This document shows positions 1-9,572 of a stretch of 64,000 nucleotides of DNA, one piece after another; within the stretch, counting starts at the first letter, position 1, and each line of letters starts with the position of its first letter. The DNA is from Kineobactrum sediminis (lineage in GTDB: Bacteria; Pseudomonadota; Gammaproteobacteria; Pseudomonadales; Halieaceae), in the NCBI RefSeq assembly GCF_002868715.1, contig NZ_PKLZ01000008.1:62001-126000 (forward strand), given 5' to 3'. Under the pieces are notes generated by a model that had not been told where the DNA came from, did not search any database, and was given only the letters and a program-made list of their open reading frames with translations. A program made the translations under genes and the position numbers.

Positions 1-716
1 TCTACAATTTCCTGGCGGGCAAAGTTGAGCAGGCAGCTATCTGCGGGCATGGCCTGCAGCAGCTCGGCGCTCACCAGTCCGCGAGTGGATTCCAGGGCGG
101 GAAGATGCAGGGTCACGTAATCGCTGCGGGCAAAAACCATCGACAGGGTATCGGCCTTGCGCACCTGGCTTGACAGCCGCCAGGCCGCATCGACCGACAG
201 CGCGGGATCGTAACCGATAACATCCATACCCAGGGTAAGGGCCATATCGGCAACGAGAGAGCCTATCGCGCCAAGGCCAACCACGCCCAGCGTCTTGCCC
301 TGCAATTCGTTACCTTTGAAACGCTTCTTGTTGGCTTCCAGCGCCTGGTTGAGTGCCGCTGCATCGCTGATACCGCGAAGCCCCGCCACATAATCCACGC
401 CGTCGATAATACCGCGGGAACCCAGCAACAGCCCTGCAGCCACCAGCTCCTTGACTGCATTGGCGTTGGCACCCGGGGAATTGAATACCGGAATGCCACG
501 CTGGGTACACGCATCCACCGGGATATTGTTGGTCCCCGCACCCGCACGAGCTATTGCAAGCACTGAATCAGCGATGTCAGCGGCACCCAGTTTATGGCTG
601 CGCAGCAGGATCGCATCGGGATTGGTGAACTCGCTGGCGATTTCATAGCGCTCGCGTGGCAGGCGCTCCAGCCCGCGCACGGAAATCTGGTTAAGTGTAA
701 GGATCCGTTTGGCCAT
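1..716 (-). CDS. serA: D-3-phosphoglycerate dehydrogenase, partial (3' end outside window)
   Basis: Oxidises 3-phosphoglycerate to 3-phosphohydroxypyruvate with NAD, the first committed step of serine synthesis in the cytoplasm. About 238 N-terminal residues are visible, starting MAKRILTLNQ. The early substrate-binding part contains RAGAGTNNIPVDAC, and the Rossmann nucleotide motif GVVGLGAIGSLVADMA follows near residue 145, both typical of 2-hydroxyacid dehydrogenases. The start ATG lies 10 bases after the ppiD stop, behind a GGGA sequence, so the two genes are probably co-transcribed. The remaining catalytic domain (Arg, Glu, His) and any ACT domain are beyond base 1. The N-terminus fits the short 3-PGDH form of about 390 residues; another 2-hydroxyacid dehydrogenase cannot be fully excluded. 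Confidence 0.85.
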   Translation of the reverse strand, partial: MAKRILTLNQISVRGLERLPRERYEIASEFTNPDAILLRSHKLGAADIADSVLAIARAGAGTNNIPVDACTQRGIPVFNSPGANANAVKELVAAGLLLGSRGIIDGVDYVAGLRGISDAAALNQALEANKKRFKGNELQGKTLGVVGLGAIGSLVADMALTLGMDVIGYDPALSVDAAWRLSSQVRKADTLSMVFARSDYVTLHLPALESTRGLVSAELLQAMPADSCLLNFARQEIV

Positions 717-726
717 GATGTCCCTG

Positions 727-2604
727 TCAGAATACGGTGATGTCGGCGTCGGCGAGCAGGCCCTGTTGATGTTCAACCTGCACTATTGCGCCGTACTCTT
801 CGCTAATACGTTGAGCCAGGCCACGCTGCTCCTCGCGGGAAAGACGGGCGAGGTCGCCGGGGGTGACGCGCAGCAATTGCACTACCCGGGCATCGCCACC
901 GGGCTCTACCACGTAATCAACAACAGGCTCCGTAGCGGGTGCTGCCAGCGCAAAAGCGCGCTGTAACACCGCTCTCGGCACCATCCGGCTATCGCGACGG
1001 GCGCCCAGCTCCACCTGCCATTCGTAACCGAGACGTGTTGCCAGGGCCTCGACACCTTCACCCGATCCGATTGCCTCCATCGCCTGTTCTGCTGCCGCAG
1101 CGAGCTCTTCCCTGGCGCGCTGTTCGATAATGGCGGCTGCTATGTCCTCGCGCACCGCTTCCAGCTCCTGCACCGCAGCGGGGTTATAGCGGTGCAGGTG
1201 CACCGCCACGAAACGATTGTCGGGCAATTCCAGGACTTCGCTGTTGTGGCCGCGTTCAAGCACATCCTCGGAAAACGCTGCCCGCAGCACCTGGGGATTG
1301 GACAAAGGTCCGGTGGGCTGGTCTCGCAACAAGGGTTCACTGCGCTTGATCTCAAGACCCAGCTCCTCGGCGGGCCGGGCCAGGCTATCCGCGGTAAACG
1401 CCAGGTCGCGCAGTTTTTCCACGGTACTCAACAATGCCAGCTTCGCCTGGCGCTCCTGTACCCGTTGTTCCAGCTCGGGCCTGAGTTGTGCAAGGCTGGG
1501 AGCACCGGCTTCGCGACGCTCGGTCACTTTCAGTATGTGAATACCGGCCTCAGTCTTCACCGGAGCTGATACTGCATCTACTTCCAGTGCCGCGATCGCC
1601 TCTTCCATTTCGTCCGGAAACGCGTCACCGGCGGTGAAGCCCAAATCACCGCCGCTGCCCGCCGAACCGATGTCGTCCGATAGCTCCGCGGCCACCTCGG
1701 CAAAATCCCTGCCTGCGGCAAGCTCGGCCTGCACCCTGGCAACACGTTCGGCAAGCGCCTCGTCGGACTCGCCACTGCGCTGCTCAAGCAGGATGTGGGA
1801 GACACGGTTCTCATCCTGGTACTGGTAACTTTGTGCTTCTATCCGGTATTCCTCTTCAATCGCCGCTTCTGCCACCGGCTCGCGAAAGTCATCAAGAGAC
1901 AGCTCGACATAGTTCAGCTCCACGGATTCAGGTGTCATGAACATAGACTGGTTGTCGGCATAGAACGCCTCAATTGCCGATTCATCAACAACCGCATCAT
2001 CGCGGAATCGCGCCAGTGGAATAGTCAGGTAGCGGATATCTCGTTGTTCGGCGAGTATCCTGGCGTTCAGGGCCAGCTCAGCCGGGGTTGCAAAATCGCT
2101 TCCCGACAGCCCGGCCTGCAACTGGGAAAGGATGAGGTCATCTTTAAGCGCCCGCTTGAAGGTGCCGGGCGTATAACCCGCCGATGCCAGAAGGCCCTTG
2201 TACATGTCCGGCGCAAAGCGACCGTCAACCTGGAACTGCTCCATGCCACTGATCATGACTCCCAGCTCCCGTTCGGACACGGTGAGTCCCAATCGGGTGG
2301 CAGCCTGCATCAGCAATTTACGATTGATGATACTCTCGAGCGCAGCGCTATTGAGCCGCTGCTCGTCGAGCATGGCGGGATCAAGGTTCTCTCCCATCAT
2401 GGAAATTATCTGGCGTCGCTGGGTGTCCACCACCTGTTGCAACTCTATCGGCGTGACAGGTTCGCCATTGACTTCGGCGACGCTGTTGCTATTGCCGCCA
2501 ACCAGAATTGACTCGATACCAAAGAGCGCAAACGAAAGCACGATTACACCAATGATTACCTTGGCGGTCGTACCACGGGTGCTTTTACGTATGTCCTGGA
2601 GCAT
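727..2604 (-). CDS. ppiD: Peptidyl-prolyl cis-trans isomerase D (periplasmic chaperone)
   Basis: Inner-membrane-anchored periplasmic chaperone that meets proteins leaving the Sec translocon. The protein is 625 residues from MLQDIRKSTRG, the family's usual N-terminus. A reading frame 12 codons longer begins inside the hupB terminator and is rejected. A single membrane segment (VIIGVIVLSFALFGI) lies near residues 16–31. A SurA-like N-terminal region follows, then a parvulin (PPIC) domain near residues 265–360 with VSHILL, GGDLGF and GIHILKVTER. The usual position downstream of hupB in the lon cluster supports the call. Parvulin activity of PpiD homologues is often weak, so the main role is probably chaperoning. 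Confidence 0.93.
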   Translation of the reverse strand: MLQDIRKSTRGTTAKVIIGVIVLSFALFGIESILVGGNSNSVAEVNGEPVTPIELQQVVDTQRRQIISMMGENLDPAMLDEQRLNSAALESIINRKLLMQAATRLGLTVSERELGVMISGMEQFQVDGRFAPDMYKGLLASAGYTPGTFKRALKDDLILSQLQAGLSGSDFATPAELALNARILAEQRDIRYLTIPLARFRDDAVVDESAIEAFYADNQSMFMTPESVELNYVELSLDDFREPVAEAAIEEEYRIEAQSYQYQDENRVSHILLEQRSGESDEALAERVARVQAELAAGRDFAEVAAELSDDIGSAGSGGDLGFTAGDAFPDEMEEAIAALEVDAVSAPVKTEAGIHILKVTERREAGAPSLAQLRPELEQRVQERQAKLALLSTVEKLRDLAFTADSLARPAEELGLEIKRSEPLLRDQPTGPLSNPQVLRAAFSEDVLERGHNSEVLELPDNRFVAVHLHRYNPAAVQELEAVREDIAAAIIEQRAREELAAAAEQAMEAIGSGEGVEALATRLGYEWQVELGARRDSRMVPRAVLQRAFALAAPATEPVVDYVVEPGGDARVVQLLRVTPGDLARLSREEQRGLAQRISEEYGAIVQVEHQQGLLADADITVF

Positions 2605-2628
2605 GGGTTTTATCCAATCGATATCAAT

Positions 2629-2651
2629 AAAAAAGCGCACCTTGTGTGCGC
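2629..2651 (-). terminator. Intrinsic terminator after hupB
   Basis: A 6-bp stem GCGCAC/GTGCGC (2635–2640 and 2646–2651) with a 5-base loop is followed on the minus strand by six U residues. It sits between hupB and ppiD, so hupB can end as a single transcript while ppiD is reached by read-through or its own promoter. Confidence 0.75.
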
Positions 2652-2721
2652 CTTTCGTTTGATGGTTACTCAGTCACTGACAGAACCTTGCATTCTGTAC
2701 TGACCGCGTTGGTAACAACGC

Positions 2722-2997
2722 TCAGGAGTTGACAGCGTCCTTCAATGCTTTGCCCGCTTTGAAACCGGGAACATTGGAGGCGCTGATCTGGATCGTTTTA
2801 CCGGTTTGAGGGTTACGCCCTTCACGCGCGGCACGGTGCTTGACCGCAAATGTGCCGAAACCAACCAGAGTTACCTGGTCACCCTTGGCAAGGGCTTCGG
2901 TAATGCTATTGACCACGGCGTCGAGTGCACGTCCGGCCGACGCTTTCGGTAGGTCAGCAGATGCAGCAATGGCGTCGATAAGTTCTGTTTTATTCAC
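2722..2997 (-). CDS. hupB: DNA-binding protein HU-beta
   Basis: Small dimeric nucleoid protein that bends DNA without sequence preference. It has 91 residues, the family length, and starts [16 protein letters not shown]. The signature [21 protein letters not shown] and the end [14 protein letters not shown] form the DNA-gripping beta arm and last helix. It lies between lon and ppiD as in pseudomonads and enterics. It has its own sigma70-type promoter at 3168–3195 and a terminator downstream, which fits the high, separate expression of HU. Confidence 0.97.
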   Translation of the reverse strand: MNKTELIDAIAASADLPKASAGRALDAVVNSITEALAKGDQVTLVGFGTFAVKHRAAREGRNPQTGKTIQISASNVPGFKAGKALKDAVNS

Positions 2998-3167
2998 GTG
3001 TATCCCCTTGAAGTGTTATTTGGCAAAGCGTCGTTGTTACGCACCGCAGGTGTTTGCGGCTGCGATTGGAGCCCTTGCTGGCAGCTCCGGAAGTCCACCC
3101 GGTCTGGATCAGCCGATGGTGGAAGGTTCATGAAAACCACCGCAGGCACTGGGTTCGAGCGAAAGAC

Positions 3168-3195
3168 TTTATACCAGTGCCCGGATAGCGGTCAA
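3168..3195 (-). promoter_or_regulatory. Sigma70 promoter for hupB
   Basis: On the minus strand, -35 TTGACC (3190–3195) and -10 TATAAA (3168–3173) are separated by 16 bp. Each matches five of six consensus bases. The predicted start is near 3162, giving a leader of about 165 bases before the hupB ATG. It lies in the 212-bp lon–hupB gap. Confidence 0.65.
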
Positions 3196-3209
3196 CCGCA
3201 CTGCCTGCT

Positions 3210-5621
3210 TTAATGCGTATTAATCCTGTTTTTTTCAGCCTGCTCAGCCTCTTTGCCCGCTCCCGGTGCCGGCGCAAGATACTCTTCGTCGGTGAGCGGC
3301 TCCGGCATATGTTCAAGTGCAATTGCCAATACTTCATCAATCCACTTCACTGGCCGCAGTTCGAGGTCCCGCTTGATGTTGTCTGGCACTTCTCTCAGGT
3401 CGCGCTCATTCTCTTTTGGAATGATCACCGTCTTGATGCCGCCGCGACGTGCTGCCAGTAATTTTTCCTTCAGGCCACCGATGGGCAATACCTCACCACG
3501 CAGGGTAATTTCACCCGTCATGGCAACATCCGCTCGTACGGGGATACCCGTGCAGACCGACACCAGCGCAGTACACATGCCAATGCCGGCACTGGGACCG
3601 TCCTTGGGCGTGGCACCTTCCGGAACGTGGATGTGGACGTCGTGTTTTTCATGCCACGATGCTGCGATACCCAGCATTTGCGAACGGCTGCGCATTACCG
3701 TGGTTGCCGCCTGAATTGATTCCTGCATGACATCACCGAGTGACCCGGTTTTGACGTAACGCCCCTTCCCGTCGACCGCAGCCGCCTCAATGGTAAGCAA
3801 TTCGCCGCCGACGGACGTCCAGGCAAGGCCAGTTACCTGCCCTACCTGGTTCTGTTCTTCGGCAATGCCATAGTTGAACTTGCGCACGCCAAGCAGGTCG
3901 GCAAGCATCTCGGAAGTAATTTCCACCGTGCCGCTCGCCTCTTCAAGCGCGTAACGCTTGACCATCTTGCGACAGACCTTGGCGATCTCGCGCTCCAGCG
4001 AGCGCACTCCGGCTTCACGAGTGTAGTAACGGATAATATCGGTAATTGCTTGTTCACCAATCTCGATCTCACCTTTGGTAAGACCGTTCTGGCGCAACTG
4101 CTTGGGCACCAGGTAGCGGAGCGCTATGTTGACCTTTTCGTCTTCGGTGTAGCCGGGAATACGGATGACCTCCATGCGGTCAAGCAACGGGCCGGGGATG
4201 TTCATCGTATTGGAGGTGCACACGAACATCACATCAGAGAGGTCGTAATCCACTTCCAGATAATGATCGTTGAAGGCATGATTCTGCTCGGGGTCCAGCA
4301 CTTCCAGCATGGCCGAGGAGGGATCACCGCGATTATCCATGCCCATTTTGTCGACTTCATCGAGCAGGAACAGTGGATTGCGCACACCGGCCTTGGCCAT
4401 TTTCTGCAACAGCTTGCCCGGCATGGAACCGATATAGGTGCGGCGATGGCCGCGAATTTCAGCCTCGTCGCGAACGCCACCCAGGGCCATGCGCACGAAC
4501 TTGCGATTGGTCGCCCTGGCCAGGGATTCGCCCAGCGAGGTTTTACCCACACCAGGAGGACCGACCAGGCACAATACCGGACCCTTTATCTTGCGCACTC
4601 TTTTTTGTACGGCGAGGTATTCGAGAATACGTTCCTTCACCTCTTCAAGACCGTAATGATCTTCGTCGAGAATGGCGGAGGCGCGCTTGAGATCGTGTTT
4701 TACCTTACTGCGTTTGGCCCACGGAACAGAAACCATCCATTCAATATAGCTGCGCACGACGGAGGCTTCAGCTGACATCGGCGACATCATCTTCAGCTTG
4801 TTCAGCTCGGACATGGTTTTGGTGCGCGCCTCGTCCGGCATCTTGGCTTCTTCGACACGCGCCTGCAGGTCATCCAGTTCGCTGGGTGCATCGTCCATGT
4901 CACCGAGTTCGCGCTGGATGGCTTTCATCTGCTCATTCAGGTAGTACTCGCGCTGGCTCTTCTCCATCTGCTTCTTGACCCGGCCACGGATGCGTTTCTC
5001 TACCTGGAACAGGTCGATTTCCGCTTCCATAAGCCCCATCAGATGGTCGATACGCGCCCGCACCTGGGAGATTTCCAGGATTTTCTGCTTTTCCTCAAGA
5101 TCCACGCTCATGTGGGCGGCAATGGTATCCGCGAGACGACCCGGCTCATCGATGCCGGACAGCGAGGTAAGCACCTCGGCAGGTACTTTCTTGCTCAGAT
5201 TGACGTATTTCTCGAACTGGCTCACGGTGGAGCGCAACAGGCCCTGGGCCTCATCGTCGGGAATGTCCTCGGCTTCGAGCTCGCGGACCCCGGCGACGGC
5301 AAAGCGCCCTTCGTCGTCAATGTTGTCAATGACTGCGCGGTAGCTGCCTTCTACCAGGACCTTGATGGTGCCGTCGGGCAGCTTAAGCAACTGCAGGATA
5401 TTCGACACCGTGCCGACCTGGTAGACATCGTCGACGCCGGGATTATCGTCAGCGGCATTGCGCTGGGCAACCAGCAGTACCTGCTTGCCGCCTTCCATGG
5501 CATCTTCGAGCGCTTCGACGGATTTTTCGCGACCGACAAACAGGGGCAGCACCATGTGCGGGTAGACAACAACGTCACGCAATGGCAGCAGGGGAAGTTC
5601 TGTAATAGAAGAGGAACCCAT
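3210..5621 (-). CDS. lon: ATP-dependent protease Lon
   Basis: Cytoplasmic AAA+ serine protease that degrades misfolded and regulatory proteins. The 803-residue protein starts MGSSSITELPLLPLRDVVV, with GGAG seven bases before the ATG; an upstream in-frame extension overlaps the promoter and is rejected. Order of parts: LON substrate-binding domain (about 10–200), coiled linker, AAA+ module with Walker A GPPGVGKTS and Walker B LFLLDEVDKM, then the protease domain with catalytic Ser in DGPSAGIG and Lys in GGLKEKLLAARRGG. It stands between clpX and hupB, the conserved quality-control cluster. Confidence 0.97.
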   Translation of the reverse strand: MGSSSITELPLLPLRDVVVYPHMVLPLFVGREKSVEALEDAMEGGKQVLLVAQRNAADDNPGVDDVYQVGTVSNILQLLKLPDGTIKVLVEGSYRAVIDNIDDEGRFAVAGVRELEAEDIPDDEAQGLLRSTVSQFEKYVNLSKKVPAEVLTSLSGIDEPGRLADTIAAHMSVDLEEKQKILEISQVRARIDHLMGLMEAEIDLFQVEKRIRGRVKKQMEKSQREYYLNEQMKAIQRELGDMDDAPSELDDLQARVEEAKMPDEARTKTMSELNKLKMMSPMSAEASVVRSYIEWMVSVPWAKRSKVKHDLKRASAILDEDHYGLEEVKERILEYLAVQKRVRKIKGPVLCLVGPPGVGKTSLGESLARATNRKFVRMALGGVRDEAEIRGHRRTYIGSMPGKLLQKMAKAGVRNPLFLLDEVDKMGMDNRGDPSSAMLEVLDPEQNHAFNDHYLEVDYDLSDVMFVCTSNTMNIPGPLLDRMEVIRIPGYTEDEKVNIALRYLVPKQLRQNGLTKGEIEIGEQAITDIIRYYTREAGVRSLEREIAKVCRKMVKRYALEEASGTVEITSEMLADLLGVRKFNYGIAEEQNQVGQVTGLAWTSVGGELLTIEAAAVDGKGRYVKTGSLGDVMQESIQAATTVMRSRSQMLGIAASWHEKHDVHIHVPEGATPKDGPSAGIGMCTALVSVCTGIPVRADVAMTGEITLRGEVLPIGGLKEKLLAARRGGIKTVIIPKENERDLREVPDNIKRDLELRPVKWIDEVLAIALEHMPEPLTDEEYLAPAPGAGKEAEQAEKNRINTH

Positions 5622-5660
5622 AATTATCTCCGGGTTGTGGATATATTCAACCTCAGGCTT

Positions 5661-5688
5661 ATGTGGGGACAGTTCCACATAAAGCAAG
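5661..5688 (-). promoter_or_regulatory. Candidate heat-shock (sigma32) promoter for lon
   Basis: On the minus strand, CTTGCTT (5682–5688) and CCCCACAT (5661–5668) are 13 bp apart. This matches the sigma32 pattern CTTGAAA–N13–CCCCATNT in its invariant CTTG and CCCCA bases. Predicted start is near 5654, about 33 bases before the lon ATG. Sigma32 control of lon is known in E. coli; here it is inferred from the sequence. Confidence 0.5.
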
Positions 5689-5716
5689 CACGGTGTTCGG
5701 TAAAGACCACCGTGCT
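5687..5716 (-). terminator. Hairpin between clpX and lon, possible weak terminator
   Basis: A perfect 9-bp stem AGCACGGTG/CACCGTGCT with a 12-base loop lies 26 bases beyond the clpX stop. It is followed by a poor U tract (UGCUUUAUG), so it may be an attenuator or RNA stabiliser rather than a true terminator. It touches the candidate lon -35 element. Confidence 0.35.
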
Positions 5717-5741
5717 CACCGGGAAGACAGCAGGCGCGGCG

Positions 5742-7037
5742 CTAGTCTTCTGTTGCCGCTACCCGGGGAGGCTCGTGGTTCTGGTATACCAGCAAGGGCT
5801 CTGAGTCGCCGCGAATGACCGACTCATCAATCACCACCTTGCTGACGTCATCCCGCGACGGGATGTTATACATTGAATCAAGCAGCACGCCCTCAAGGAT
5901 CGAGCGCAGGCCACGGGCGCCGGTCTTGCGCTCCATGGCCTTGTCGGCAATGGCACGCAGGCCGTCTTCCCGAAAATCGATCTCCACCCCTTCCATTTCA
6001 AACAGTTTGCTGTACTGCTTGGTCAGGGCGTTGCGAGGCTCGGTAAGGATCTGCACCAGAGCGTCGATATCGAGCTCTTCAAGCGTTGCAATAACCGGCA
6101 GGCGACCGACAAACTCGGGAATAAGGCCGTACTGGACCAGATCTTCGGGCTCCAGATCAAACAACAGCTCACCGACGTTGCGTTTTTCGTCCTTGCTCTT
6201 GACCTCGGCGCTGAAACCGATGCCGCCCTTCTCCGAACGATTGCGAATGACTTTTTCCAGGCCCGCGAAAGCGCCGCCACAGATAAACAGGATATTGGAA
6301 GTGTCTACCTGGAGGAATTCCTGCTGGGGATGTTTGCGTCCACCCTGGGGGGGCACGGATGCAACGGTCCCCTCAATCAGTTTCAGGAGCGCCTGTTGCA
6401 CACCCTCCCCTGAGACATCGCGGGTAATGGAGGGGTTGTCGGACTTGCGCGAAATCTTGTCAATTTCGTCGATATAGACAATCCCGACCTGTGCCTTCTC
6501 AACATCGTAATCACACTTCTGCAACAGCTTCTGGATGATGTTTTCGACATCCTCACCTACGTAACCCGCCTCAGTAAGCGTGGTAGCGTCGGCAATGGTA
6601 AAGGGAACATCAAGCAGTCGGGCCAGGGTTTCCGCCAGCAGCGTCTTGCCGCTGCCAGTGGGGCCCACCAACAGGATATTACTCTTGCCGAGTTCAACAT
6701 CATCGGCGCGGGCAACGCCCTGGCTATGGCGCAGCCGCTTGTAATGGTTGTACACCGCTACCGACAGCACTTTTTTAGCGCGCTGCTGGCCGATGACATA
6801 TTCGTCGAGAATCGTCTTGATTTCGAGCGGCGTGGGCAGATGATCGCCCTTGGCATCGTTGCTGTTTTCCTGCACCTCTTCGCGGATGATGTCATTGCAG
6901 AGATCAACACACTCGTCGCAAATGAATACCGACGGACCGGCAATCAGTTTGCGAACTTCGTGCTGGCTCTTGCCGCAAAATGAGCAATACAGCAACTTGC
7001 CGCCGTCGTCGCCTGATTTTGTGGTGTCTTTAGTCAT
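5742..7037 (-). CDS. clpX: ClpXP unfoldase subunit ClpX
   Basis: AAA+ hexamer that recognises tagged proteins, unfolds them and feeds ClpP. At 431 residues it is about family length. An N-terminal zinc-binding domain (CSFCGKSQ…CDECVDLC, residues 19–47) precedes Walker A GPTGSGKT, Walker B VYIDEIDK and the sensor region. The [10 protein letters not shown] segment contains the IGF loop that docks on ClpP. It follows clpP after a 116-bp gap and precedes lon, so the three may be transcribed together or separately. Confidence 0.97.
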   Translation of the reverse strand: MTKDTTKSGDDGGKLLYCSFCGKSQHEVRKLIAGPSVFICDECVDLCNDIIREEVQENSNDAKGDHLPTPLEIKTILDEYVIGQQRAKKVLSVAVYNHYKRLRHSQGVARADDVELGKSNILLVGPTGSGKTLLAETLARLLDVPFTIADATTLTEAGYVGEDVENIIQKLLQKCDYDVEKAQVGIVYIDEIDKISRKSDNPSITRDVSGEGVQQALLKLIEGTVASVPPQGGRKHPQQEFLQVDTSNILFICGGAFAGLEKVIRNRSEKGGIGFSAEVKSKDEKRNVGELLFDLEPEDLVQYGLIPEFVGRLPVIATLEELDIDALVQILTEPRNALTKQYSKLFEMEGVEIDFREDGLRAIADKAMERKTGARGLRSILEGVLLDSMYNIPSRDDVSKVVIDESVIRGDSEPLLVYQNHEPPRVAATED

Positions 7038-7153
7038 GCTTCATCCTGTGCCGTGAAATTACTCTAACTGTATCATCTGTCTTTAAAGATGATGTTTTTT
7101 GCGGGTTTTTGCAAGTCCGGAGACATGTACACCCCGGAAGGCGGCGGGCCGGC

Positions 7154-7795
7154 CTATTTTACGGTGGCGACACGGCGATCGATAACCGCGTCCACCAGCC
7201 CGTATTCCTTGCTTTGTTCGGCGTTCATGAAGCGATCACGCTCGGTGTCGCGTTCAATGGTCTCAAGGGTCTGACCAGTATGCTCCGCCATTAGTTCATT
7301 GAGACGACGGCGGATGATCAGGATCTCGCGAGCGTGGATATCAATATCGGAGGCCTGGCCATGAGCACCCCCGCTGGGCTGGTGAATCATGGTACGGGCG
7401 TTGGGCAGGCAATGGCGCTTGCCGGCTGCGCCGCCGGCGAGCAGGAATGCGCCCATGGAGGCAGCCTGGCCGATGCACATGGTGCTCACGTCGGGCTTGA
7501 TGAACTGCATGGTGTCATAAATGGACAGCCCTGCCGTTACCGAACCACCCGGGGAGTTGATGTACAGGTGAATGTCTTTGTCGGGATTCTCGGATTCCAG
7601 AAACAGCAGCTGGGCAACGATCAGGTTGGCCATGTGGTCCTCCACCTGGCCAACCACAAAAATCACCCTTTCCTTGAGCAGGCGAGAATAAATGTCATAG
7701 GACCGTTCACCGCGCGCGGTCTGCTCAACCACCATCGGAACCAGGCCGAGGTTGTTGATGGTGCTGCTGTTACGGCCGTTTTCAGGGTTCCACAT
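7154..7795 (-). CDS. clpP: ATP-dependent Clp protease proteolytic subunit
   Basis: Tetradecameric serine protease core used with ClpX. The 213-residue protein starts [11 protein letters not shown] behind AAGGGAAG; a longer frame with 14 extra residues lacks family similarity. Catalytic residues are visible as Ser in [11 protein letters not shown], His in [10 protein letters not shown] and a downstream Asp. The N-terminus carries a short processed extension before [11 protein letters not shown], as in other proteobacterial ClpP. It lies 60 bp downstream of tig and is probably in the same transcript. Confidence 0.96.
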   Translation of the reverse strand: MWNPENGRNSSTINNLGLVPMVVEQTARGERSYDIYSRLLKERVIFVVGQVEDHMANLIVAQLLFLESENPDKDIHLYINSPGGSVTAGLSIYDTMQFIKPDVSTMCIGQAASMGAFLLAGGAAGKRHCLPNARTMIHQPSGGAHGQASDIDIHAREILIIRRRLNELMAEHTGQTLETIERDTERDRFMNAEQSKEYGLVDAVIDRRVATVK

Positions 7796-7855
7796 GGCGT
7801 CACTTCCCTTACAAAATGATAGTGATGGGCGACGCACAGTGCGCCGACCATTTGA

Positions 7856-9178
7856 TCAACCCTGCGCTTGCGCCTGGTTGATGGCTTCCTGGTAACTGCA
7901 GGCCTCTTCGTGAACAGTTGCGTTCTCGAGGAGTTTTTCCACAATCGTATCTTCCAGCACCTTGGACTCCACCGAAGCCAGCTGCTCGGGGTTGCCGTAG
8001 TACCAATTGATCACTTCTTCGGAATCCTCGTAGGTTGCGGCCATTTCTTCAATGGTCTCACGTACCCGGGCAGGATCAGCCTTAAGTTCGTATTTGGAGA
8101 TCATTTCCGACAATATCAACCCCAGCTTCACCCGACGTTCCGCATTGTCCTTGAACATCTCATCCGGCAGCAGCGACTTCAGGTCAAGCCCTTCCGGCGC
8201 CGCACCGCCGAATTGCTGGAACATCTGCTTGCGCAACACGTCAGCTTCCTGGGCGACAAGGGCCTTGGGCACCTCGAGTTCCCGGTGCGCTTCCACTACC
8301 GCGTCCATGACCTGTTGCTTAACCTTGTTTGTTACGGCGTTTTTGAGCTCGCGGGTCATATTTTCCGCAACTTCCTTGCGGAACTGCTCTTCTCCACCTT
8401 CGTCTACGCCATAAAGCTTGAACAGCGCTTCATCGAGGGGCGCGAGAGTCAGGGACTTGACGCTGTTCACTTTTATCGCGAAGTTGACGGTTGCACCGCG
8501 CAGCTCTTCGTTCTGGTAATCTTCCGGAAAGGTCAGCTCGAGGTTTTTCTCATCGCCAGCCTTCATGCCCACAATACCGTCTTCAAAACCGGGAATCATC
8601 CTGCCGGAGCCTAGCTCGAGGTCAGAATCCTCGGCGCTGCCACCTTCAAAGGGCTCGCCGTCGCGGGTACCGGTGTAATTGATATTGACCTTGTCGCCCA
8701 TCTCCGCGGGCCGTTCAACCTCATCCCAACTGCCTTGCTGCTTACGGAACACCTCGATAATGTTGTCGACGTCGGCGTCGGTCACTTCGGCTACCGGACG
8801 GGTAACTTCAAAGCCGCTCATTTCGGCCACTTCAATTTCCGGAAACACCTCAAAGGTGGCTACATATTCAAGATCCTTGCCGGCGTCCAGGGTTCTTGGC
8901 TCAATATTCGGCTGGCCTGCGGGACGCATCTTTTCCTGCACTACAGCTTCCTGGAATGAACGGCTGACGACCTCTCCCACGACTTCCTGGCGGATACCCG
9001 GACCAAAGCGCTGGCGCATCACGTTCATAGGCACCTTGCCGGGACGAAAACCCGGCAAACGAACATTCTGGGCGGCTTTCTTCAGCCGGGAATCGACCTC
9101 ACTGTCAACACGCACCGCGGGAACGACAACGTTAAGACGACGCTCCAGGCCTGAAGTCGTTTCAATGGACACCTGCAT
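7856..9178 (-). CDS. tig: Trigger factor, ribosome-associated chaperone
   Basis: Binds ribosomal protein L23 at the exit tunnel and shields nascent chains. The 440-residue protein has the N-terminal ribosome-binding domain with the signature GFRPGKVPMNVMRQRFG (near residue 45), a central FKBP-type PPIase domain (about 150–245, GDKVNINYTGT, GSGRMIPGFEDGIVGMKAGDEK) and the helical C-terminal chaperone arms. GAGGAA precedes the ATG. tRNA-Leu lies 86 bp upstream on the same strand, an arrangement I recall from pseudomonads. Confidence 0.96.
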   Translation of the reverse strand: MQVSIETTSGLERRLNVVVPAVRVDSEVDSRLKKAAQNVRLPGFRPGKVPMNVMRQRFGPGIRQEVVGEVVSRSFQEAVVQEKMRPAGQPNIEPRTLDAGKDLEYVATFEVFPEIEVAEMSGFEVTRPVAEVTDADVDNIIEVFRKQQGSWDEVERPAEMGDKVNINYTGTRDGEPFEGGSAEDSDLELGSGRMIPGFEDGIVGMKAGDEKNLELTFPEDYQNEELRGATVNFAIKVNSVKSLTLAPLDEALFKLYGVDEGGEEQFRKEVAENMTRELKNAVTNKVKQQVMDAVVEAHRELEVPKALVAQEADVLRKQMFQQFGGAAPEGLDLKSLLPDEMFKDNAERRVKLGLILSEMISKYELKADPARVRETIEEMAATYEDSEEVINWYYGNPEQLASVESKVLEDTIVEKLLENATVHEEACSYQEAINQAQAQG

Positions 9179-9264
9179 GGTTTTTCCTCACATTCCAATC
9201 GATAGCGGGCGCTTGAACGCCCTGTAATTAGGAGTGACGCTTCTGTTGAAACGCCACAACAAGT

Positions 9265-9349
9265 TGGTGCGGAAGGAGAGACTCGAACTCTCACGCCTTG
9301 CGGCACTGGAACCTAAATCCAGCGCGTATACCAATTTCGCCACTTCCGC
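9265..9349 (-). tRNA. tRNA-Leu(UAG)
   Basis: An 85-nt gene including an encoded CCA. The acceptor stem pairs GCGGAAG with CTTCCGC, the anticodon stem CTGGA/TCCAG holds a loop with anticodon TAG, and there is a long variable arm as in class II tRNAs. The T arm contains GTTCGAGTC. It reads CUA codons and stands just upstream of tig. Confidence 0.95.
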
Positions 9350-9401
9350 GTATTCCTGTTGCTGCTCAATGCAGCGGCCCCGGCACCCTCGACCAATCCC
9401 G

Positions 9402-9451
9402 AAAAAATGCCGTAAGCTTTTGATTCTTTGGGGTTAAACGCTTTTTACGGC
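9402..9451 (-). terminator. Putative terminator downstream of the GH84 gene
   Basis: On the minus strand an imperfect stem (GCCGTAA plus GC, pairing with GCTTACGGC around a 3-base bulge and a long loop) ends in AUUUUUU at 9402–9408. It lies 122 bases after the GH84 stop and before tRNA-Leu. The rest of the 223-bp gap shows nothing else. Confidence 0.45.
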
Positions 9452-9572
9452 GCTGGGCTGAAGCATTCACAAGGGCGCAGATTCTGCCACAAACACCGCC
9501 TCGGCACAACTGCAAACCCATGGAACACGGGGGCTGGCAGCAAGACACCGAGGCTTTTGCCGAGTGGCCCCG

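Noticed and set aside
1795-2511. Long plus-strand open frames opposite ppiD, lon and clpX
   Set aside because: High GC creates long shadow frames opposite real genes; none has a start signal or recognisable domain.
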